Part shown: in pieces, positions 60,175 through 64,000 of the stretch
How the letters are laid out: the number at the start of each line of letters is the position of its first letter
Position numbering within the stretch: position 1 is the first letter of the stretch
From: Streptomyces sp. CC0208
GTDB lineage: Bacteria > Actinomycetota > Actinomycetes > Streptomycetales > Streptomycetaceae
Assembly: GCF_003443735.1 (NCBI RefSeq)
Contig: NZ_CP031969.1
Location: forward strand, 5,518,001-5,582,000
Length of the DNA stretch: 64,000 nucleotides
Reading direction: 5' to 3'
Notes under the pieces: model-generated
The model's input: the letters and a program-made list of their open reading frames with translations, nothing else
The model's database searches: none
What the model was told of the DNA's origin: nothing
Program-made: the position numbers and the translations under genes

Positions 60175-60660
60175 GAGTCATCCCCCCACACGCGAACGAA
60201 CCGCGTGTTGTCGTTTCCTTACGGCTGCTCCGGTCCCCCTCGACCTTCACAGACGCATCAGTGGTGGGCCGCAGTCACCACACTCTTCACAGCGGTAGAC
60301 AGGCAAAAGCGACCTTCCGGTTGCAGACGCCCCCCTCGGCATCCTCCGAAGCGGGGCCCCTTTCCCCGCAACACCGGCAACCGGCTCCATGCCCCCCAAG
60401 TGCCGCGTATACGCAGCATCTTGAAAACCAGGGTTCTACGGTGCTCATCATGATCGCAAGATGCGAAACGCGGTGTTTACCGGTCATACGCGTTCATTGT
60501 GGTTCCTGTGGGGCCTTGTGGAGTCGTTGCGGACATCCATACGACCGCCGGCCCACTCCGGTTCACGCCCCCCTTTCATGCGGAAAGGCCCCGCCTGGGC
60601 GAGCAACCTTCCGTCGCATCCCCGGCCTCCGGCTGCACCGAAGCAACTCGTCCAAATCAT
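60175..60660. other. cslA upstream region
   Basis: 486 bp without a supported gene. Contains AT-richer stretches near 60430-60490 (CATCTTGAAAACC, ATCATGATCGCAAGATG), the probable promoter area of cslA. The CATCTTG/CAAGATG arms (60418-60424 and 60458-60464) form an inverted repeat around 33 nt. Confidence 0.45.
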
Positions 60661-60692
60661 GACAGGCCCCCCGCTTTCACGGAGGGCCTGTC
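60661..60692 (-). terminator. Terminator of tRNA-Lys
   Basis: GACAGGCCC (60661-60669) pairs with GGGCCTGTC (60684-60692). It lies 8 nt downstream of the tRNA 3' end on the minus strand. Confidence 0.8.
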
Positions 60693-60699
60693 ATTGTCG

Positions 60700-60773
60700 T
60701 GCGCCGCCAGGGACTCGAACCCCGGACCCGCTGATTAAGAGTCAGCTGCTCTAACCAACTGAGCTAGCGGCGC
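60700..60773 (-). tRNA. tRNA-Lys (anticodon CTT)
   Basis: Minus strand, 74 nt. Acceptor GCGCCGC (60773-60767) with GCGGCGC (60707-60701), discriminator A at 60700. D-arm TAGCTCAGTTGGTTAGAGCA, anticodon stem-loop CTGACTCTTAATCAG with CTT, T-arm GGTTCGAGTCC. CCA not encoded. Between the divergent cslA and NlpC-like genes. Confidence 0.96.
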
Positions 60774-60926
60774 CTGCTGACCTGGGCAACTCTACCCGAT
60801 CGGGGAGGGTGCTCCGGATCGACGTACATCATTCGGACCGTCAGCATGCGCGTCGGGGCGACAGTTGAGAAACTGACGAATGTGCACAGTTGCGGACATT
60901 TCTATCTGGAGTGTGAGGGGCGTCGC

Positions 60927-62261
60927 ATGGAGACTCCGGTATTCGAGGAAATCGATCCCGCGAGCGACTGCGACTGCCCCGGATGCGTCCACTGGCGGCG
61001 CGTGCTGCCCCGGTCGACCGGCGGTCACCCCGCCGCCACCCGGGCCGTGATCCTCGCCGCCGCCGCCTCCACCGCCTTCGGCGCGGTCCACACGGCCCCG
61101 GCCTTCGCCGCCTCCCACGTCCCGGCCCGCCCGGGCGTTCCCGCGGTGGACGAGCCCGACACCCCCCAGGGCCACAAGGCCCCCCTGCACGGCCCCGGCG
61201 GCAGACCGGGGGCCGTCAAGGCGCCGACCACCACCCGTGCCGACATCATCCGGCGGGCCAAGCAGTGGGTCGCCGCGAAGGTGCCGTACAGCATGTCCGC
61301 CTACTGGGACGACGGCTACCGCCAGGACTGCTCGGGCTTCGTGTCCATGGCCTGGAACCTGCCCGGCAACGAGTGGACCGGCAGCCTGGGCCAGTACGGG
61401 ATCAGGATCGCCAAGGACGACCTCCAGCCCGGCGACATCCTGCTCTTCCACAACCCGGCCAACCCCGAGCAGGGCTCGCACGTCGTCATCTTCGGCGGCT
61501 GGACGGACTACACACGCACCTACTACCTCGCCTACGAGGAGACCCGCCCGCACGCCCGCGGGCAGGCGACCCCGTACGCCTACTGGAGCAACTCGGACCG
61601 GTACGTCGCCTACCGGTACAAGGGGCTCGCGGGCGCGGCGACGGGCGGGGAGCCGGCCGCGTCCGGGCCGGACAACGCCAAGCCGGCGGCCCCGGACGTG
61701 ACGCCCTACCCGGGTGCCGCCTACTTCGGTCCCGGGGCCAACAACAAGTACGTCACCCAGCTCGGCCGCATGCTCGTGGAGCGCGGCGCCGGGCGCTACT
61801 ACACCTCCGGCCCCGGCCCCCGCTGGACGGACGCGGACCGCAGGGCCACCCAGGTGTTCCAGCAGGCGCAGGGCTGGCGGGGTGAGGACGCGGACGGGCT
61901 GCCCGGGGCGCGGACCTGGACGCTGCTGGTGACCGGCAAGGGCAAGGACATCGAGAAGGGCGTCGAGGCGGCAGGCGGTCGGACCGGGACGGCGGGGCCC
62001 TCGGCGCACTCCTCGCACGGCGTTCCCGGCTACCCCGGGCGCGCGATGTTCCGGCCCGGCGCGACCAATGAGTACGTCACCCAGCTCGGCAGACAGCTGG
62101 TGAAGAAAGGGTTCGGCAAGTACTACACGACCGGGCCGGGTCCGCGTTGGGGCGAGCCGGACCGGCGGGGCGTCGAGGCGTTCCAGCGAGCCCAGGGCTG
62201 GCGGGGCGGCGCGGCGGACGGCTACCCGGGGCCCGAGACCTGGCGGCGGCTCTTCTCGTAA
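60927..62261 (+). CDS. NlpC/P60-like cell-wall protein with two C-terminal peptidoglycan-binding repeats
   Basis: 444 residues. An N-terminal cytoplasmic segment has a Cys cluster (DCDCPGCVHW, Cys15, 17, 20) before a membrane helix (about 40-63). The peptidase-like domain shows C135 in DCSGFVSMAW and H185 in SHVVIFGGW. Two homologous modules of about 75 residues (about 260-335 and 370-444) each contain YPG-x-A-x-F-x-PGA, the K/E-YVTQLGR motif and FQ-x-AQGWRG and are peptidoglycan-binding-like. Position matches SCO2835 next to the csl locus. The ATG has GAGGGG 8 nt upstream. Confidence 0.82.
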   Translation: METPVFEEIDPASDCDCPGCVHWRRVLPRSTGGHPAATRAVILAAAASTAFGAVHTAPAFAASHVPARPGVPAVDEPDTPQGHKAPLHGPGGRPGAVKAPTTTRADIIRRAKQWVAAKVPYSMSAYWDDGYRQDCSGFVSMAWNLPGNEWTGSLGQYGIRIAKDDLQPGDILLFHNPANPEQGSHVVIFGGWTDYTRTYYLAYEETRPHARGQATPYAYWSNSDRYVAYRYKGLAGAATGGEPAASGPDNAKPAAPDVTPYPGAAYFGPGANNKYVTQLGRMLVERGAGRYYTSGPGPRWTDADRRATQVFQQAQGWRGEDADGLPGARTWTLLVTGKGKDIEKGVEAAGGRTGTAGPSAHSSHGVPGYPGRAMFRPGATNEYVTQLGRQLVKKGFGKYYTTGPGPRWGEPDRRGVEAFQRAQGWRGGAADGYPGPETWRRLFS

Positions 62262-62301
62262 CCACCTGTGGTGACATCTGGCGCGGAGGCTGGAGACACG
62301 C

Positions 62302-63411
62302 ATGACTACGACCACTTCACCCACACCGGAGTCCGAGGGGCACGCCCGCCCGGCCCGGCTCATCCAAAACGAGGCGACCACCGAGATCCCGGTCCATCTG
62401 CTCTTCCGTGACGACCCGGACCCGGTGTCGGTACCGCTGAAGCCCGCGGTGGTGGCCCGCCGGCAGGGCACCGGAGAACAGCCCCGCCTGCGCAGGCCCG
62501 ACCAAGTCACCCCGCGCCCCGCCCCCGTCGTCGACCCCGAACTGGCCGAGCGTCCCGCGCGGGTGCTGCCCGGCTCGGTGGGCGTCCTCGCCGGCACCTG
62601 CGGGGTGGCCGGGTGCGCGGTCACCTCGTGGTGGGCCGGCGTGCTGCCGCGGCTCGCACTGGAGGCGTTCAGGGTCCCGGCGTTCGCGGGCGCGGGCCTC
62701 GGCCCGGCGCAGTGGGCGGCGTACGCCGGAGCCGGTGCCCTCGGTCTGTTCGGCTTCGGCGGACTGGCCCGCGGCCGGACCGGGCGGGCCTGGGTGCTCG
62801 GACTGTTCGGCCGCTACCGGGGGACCGTCCGGCGCACCGGCCTGATGTGGGTCAACCCGCTGCTGCTGCGCCGCCGGGTCGACGTACGGCTGCGGCACTG
62901 GCGCGGCGAGCCGATGCCGGCCGCCGACCCGAGCGGGGTCGCGCTCCGGGTCGTGGTCCTCGTGGTGTGGCGGGTGCGCGACACCGCGCGGGCCACGCTC
63001 GGCGTCGACGATCACGAGACGTACCTGCGCGAGTGCGTCGAGGCCGCGCTCGCCCGGGTCCCGGTGGAGGCGCCGGGCTCGGGCCGCGGTTCGGCCGACG
63101 CGGCGGGGGAGGCGCTGACCCGGCTGGTGGCCGCGGAGACCGCGCCCGTCGGTGTCGAGGTGTTCTCGGTCCAGCCGCTGCGCGTCGAGTACGCCCCCGA
63201 GGTCGCCGCCGCGATGCACCGGCGCCGGATCGCCGCGCTGGACGCCCAGCACCGGTCCACCATGCTGACCTCGGTCGTGGACTCGGTCGAGGACACGGTG
63301 ACCCGGCTGACCATGCGGGGCCTGGTGGAACTGGACGACTACGAACGCAAGGCGCTGGTCAAGGACTTGACGGTGGCGTTCTGCGCGGGCCGCGGAGAAC
63401 AAGGGGCGTAG
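62302..63411 (+). CDS. SPFH/band-7-like membrane protein
   Basis: 369 residues. Two N-terminal TM segments (about 90-113 and 128-150), then an SPFH-like domain (VRRTGLMWVNPLLLRRRVDVRLRHW ... VALRVVVLVVWRV) and a coiled C-terminus (AAAMHRRRIAALDAQHRS). SPFH proteins scaffold membrane microdomains. It lies between the NlpC-like gene and lpmP, matching SCO2834 in the reference locus. Confidence 0.8.
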   Translation: MTTTTSPTPESEGHARPARLIQNEATTEIPVHLLFRDDPDPVSVPLKPAVVARRQGTGEQPRLRRPDQVTPRPAPVVDPELAERPARVLPGSVGVLAGTCGVAGCAVTSWWAGVLPRLALEAFRVPAFAGAGLGPAQWAAYAGAGALGLFGFGGLARGRTGRAWVLGLFGRYRGTVRRTGLMWVNPLLLRRRVDVRLRHWRGEPMPAADPSGVALRVVVLVVWRVRDTARATLGVDDHETYLRECVEAALARVPVEAPGSGRGSADAAGEALTRLVAAETAPVGVEVFSVQPLRVEYAPEVAAAMHRRRIAALDAQHRSTMLTSVVDSVEDTVTRLTMRGLVELDDYERKALVKDLTVAFCAGRGEQGA

Positions 63412-63450
63412 TTGGTATGGACATGGTCAACGCTCAGTAATAATCTGGGA

Positions 63451-63466
63451 CTTGGTCTAGACCTGC
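63451..63466 (+). promoter_or_regulatory. DasR responsive element (dre) upstream of lpmP
   Basis: CTTGGTCTAGACCTGC. The core TGGTCTAGACC is the dre consensus; 12 of 16 positions match ACTGGTCTAGACCAGT. It lies 42 bp upstream of the lpmP ATG. DasR is the GlcNAc-responsive GntR regulator of chitin use and development. Confidence 0.85.
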
Positions 63467-63507
63467 AAGCTCACTGAACCTCCCCCACGTTCTCCAGGAG
63501 CGGCAGC

Positions 63508-64000
63508 ATGCGCACAAAGACCAAGTGGTACGCCGCCGTGGTGGGCCTCGCCACCACCGGAGCCCTCGTGCTCTCCTCCGGCGGCGCCAGCGGCCACGGC
63601 TACACCGACCTCCCCATCAGCAGGCAGAAGCTCTGCCAGAACGGCACCGTGACGAACTGCGGCGACATCCAGTGGGAGCCGCAGAGCGTCGAGGGCCCCA
63701 AGGGCTTCCCGGCCGGCGGACCCGCCGACGGCCAGATATGCAACGGCGGCGTGAGCCGCTTCAGCCAGCTCAGCGCGCCCAGGACCCCGTCGGGCACGGC
63801 CTGGCCTGCGACCAAGGTGACGGGCGGCCAGAGCTACACCTTCCGCTGGCAGTTCACCGCCATGCACGCCACGACCGACTTCAAGTACTACGTCACCAAG
63901 GCGGGCTGGAACCAGAACCACAACCTGGCCCGCTCCGACCTCAACCTCACCCCGTTCCTGACCGTCCCCTACAACGGCCAGCGACCCCCTTCCACCCTCT
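63508..64000 (+). CDS. lpmP: AA10 lytic polysaccharide monooxygenase LpmP (partial, runs off window)
   Basis: 164 residues visible. After a signal peptide (about 1-29) the mature protein starts HGYTDLP, with His30 the first histidine-brace ligand and His120 (TAMHATTDFKYYVT) the second. The chitin-binding AA10 pattern includes GPADGQICNGG. The C-terminus lies beyond the window. It is the LPMO of the csl locus, thought to open the wall at the tip. ATG with CAGGAG 8 nt upstream. Confidence 0.92.
   Translation, partial: MRTKTKWYAAVVGLATTGALVLSSGGASGHGYTDLPISRQKLCQNGTVTNCGDIQWEPQSVEGPKGFPAGGPADGQICNGGVSRFSQLSAPRTPSGTAWPATKVTGGQSYTFRWQFTAMHATTDFKYYVTKAGWNQNHNLARSDLNLTPFLTVPYNGQRPPSTL

Noticed and set aside
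60461..60754. 97-residue ORF reading through tRNA-Lys
   Set aside because: It ends in the GTRTPDPLIKSQLL peptide, the typical artefact of translating the complement of a tRNA.

Overview
High-GC actinobacterial chromosome, almost certainly Streptomyces. The evidence is the very strong G/C bias at third codon positions, frequent GTG starts with 4-bp stop/start overlaps, an SsgA-like sporulation protein, XRE/DUF397 regulator pairs, class E/F sortases, rare TTA (bldA-type) codons, and the cslA-glxA-cslZ-lpmP neighbourhood known from S. coelicolor and S. lividans. The window reads as ordinary chromosome arm or core with small accessory insertions. No integrase, transposase, phage module or complete biosynthetic cluster was seen.

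Layout. 0-3.6 kb: rdgB, tRNA-Leu(TAG) with two overlapping HNH nuclease genes abutting its 5' end, bcp, a DUF3618 protein and a stand-alone GroES-like protein. 3.6-14 kb: a bifunctional class A penicillin-binding protein, a two-permease ABC-2 exporter with its ATPase, a DUF1707 protein, a secreted SGNH esterase, a DUF445 protein and an MFS transporter. 14.1-14.4 kb: a non-coding element with nested perfect inverted repeats. 14.5-18 kb: VOC protein, Hsp20, DUF2267, GNAT and a HAD-like protein. 18-21.7 kb: a secreted protein, an SsgA-like protein, an ECF sigma factor fused to its own zinc-finger anti-sigma-like domain, membrane segments and a Pro-rich tail, and a SAM-dependent methyltransferase. 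21.7-25.6 kb: zinc-ribbon protein, an ABC permease/ATPase with a coupled 38-residue ORF, a reductase-fold protein and a BtrH-like protein. 25.7-27.7 kb: an XRE/DUF397 pair divergent from an HATPase anti-sigma-type gene.

27.7-32.6 kb is the main accessory island: an SRA-like/PD-(D/E)xK-like protein (two TTA codons), a small membrane protein and a 1046-residue PLD-helicase-DUF3427 protein of SauUSI architecture. Together they look like a modification-dependent (type IV) restriction locus. 33-39 kb: an SDR, secreted proteins, a SEC-C protein and a GH30 galactanase-like enzyme. 39-42.6 kb: a class E sortase, a degenerate 41-42-bp tandem repeat array lying exactly between two convergent genes, and a divergent MFS/HxlR pair with twin operators. 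42.6-48.7 kb: DUF6412, a YidC paralogue, an FAH-family hydrolase, an LLM oxidoreductase, a UPF0303 protein, and a Gfo/Idh gene divergent from a ROK repressor across a 27-bp palindrome. 49-54 kb: GH62 arabinofuranosidase, an LAxTG surface protein, a HAD-IIA phosphatase and a secreted-protein/class F sortase pair.

54-64 kb: an ANTAR regulator, then the hyphal-tip glycan locus. cslZ (GH6) converges on the overlapping cslA-glxA operon (glycan synthase plus copper radical oxidase). After tRNA-Lys(CTT) come an NlpC/P60-like protein, an SPFH-type protein and the start of lpmP (AA10 LPMO), preceded by a DasR-type operator. In this locus one enzyme makes a beta-glucan at the tip, others oxidise and trim it, and the LPMO opens the wall matrix. 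The GH30, GH62 and GH6 enzymes and the sortases give the window a strong cell-surface and polysaccharide flavour.
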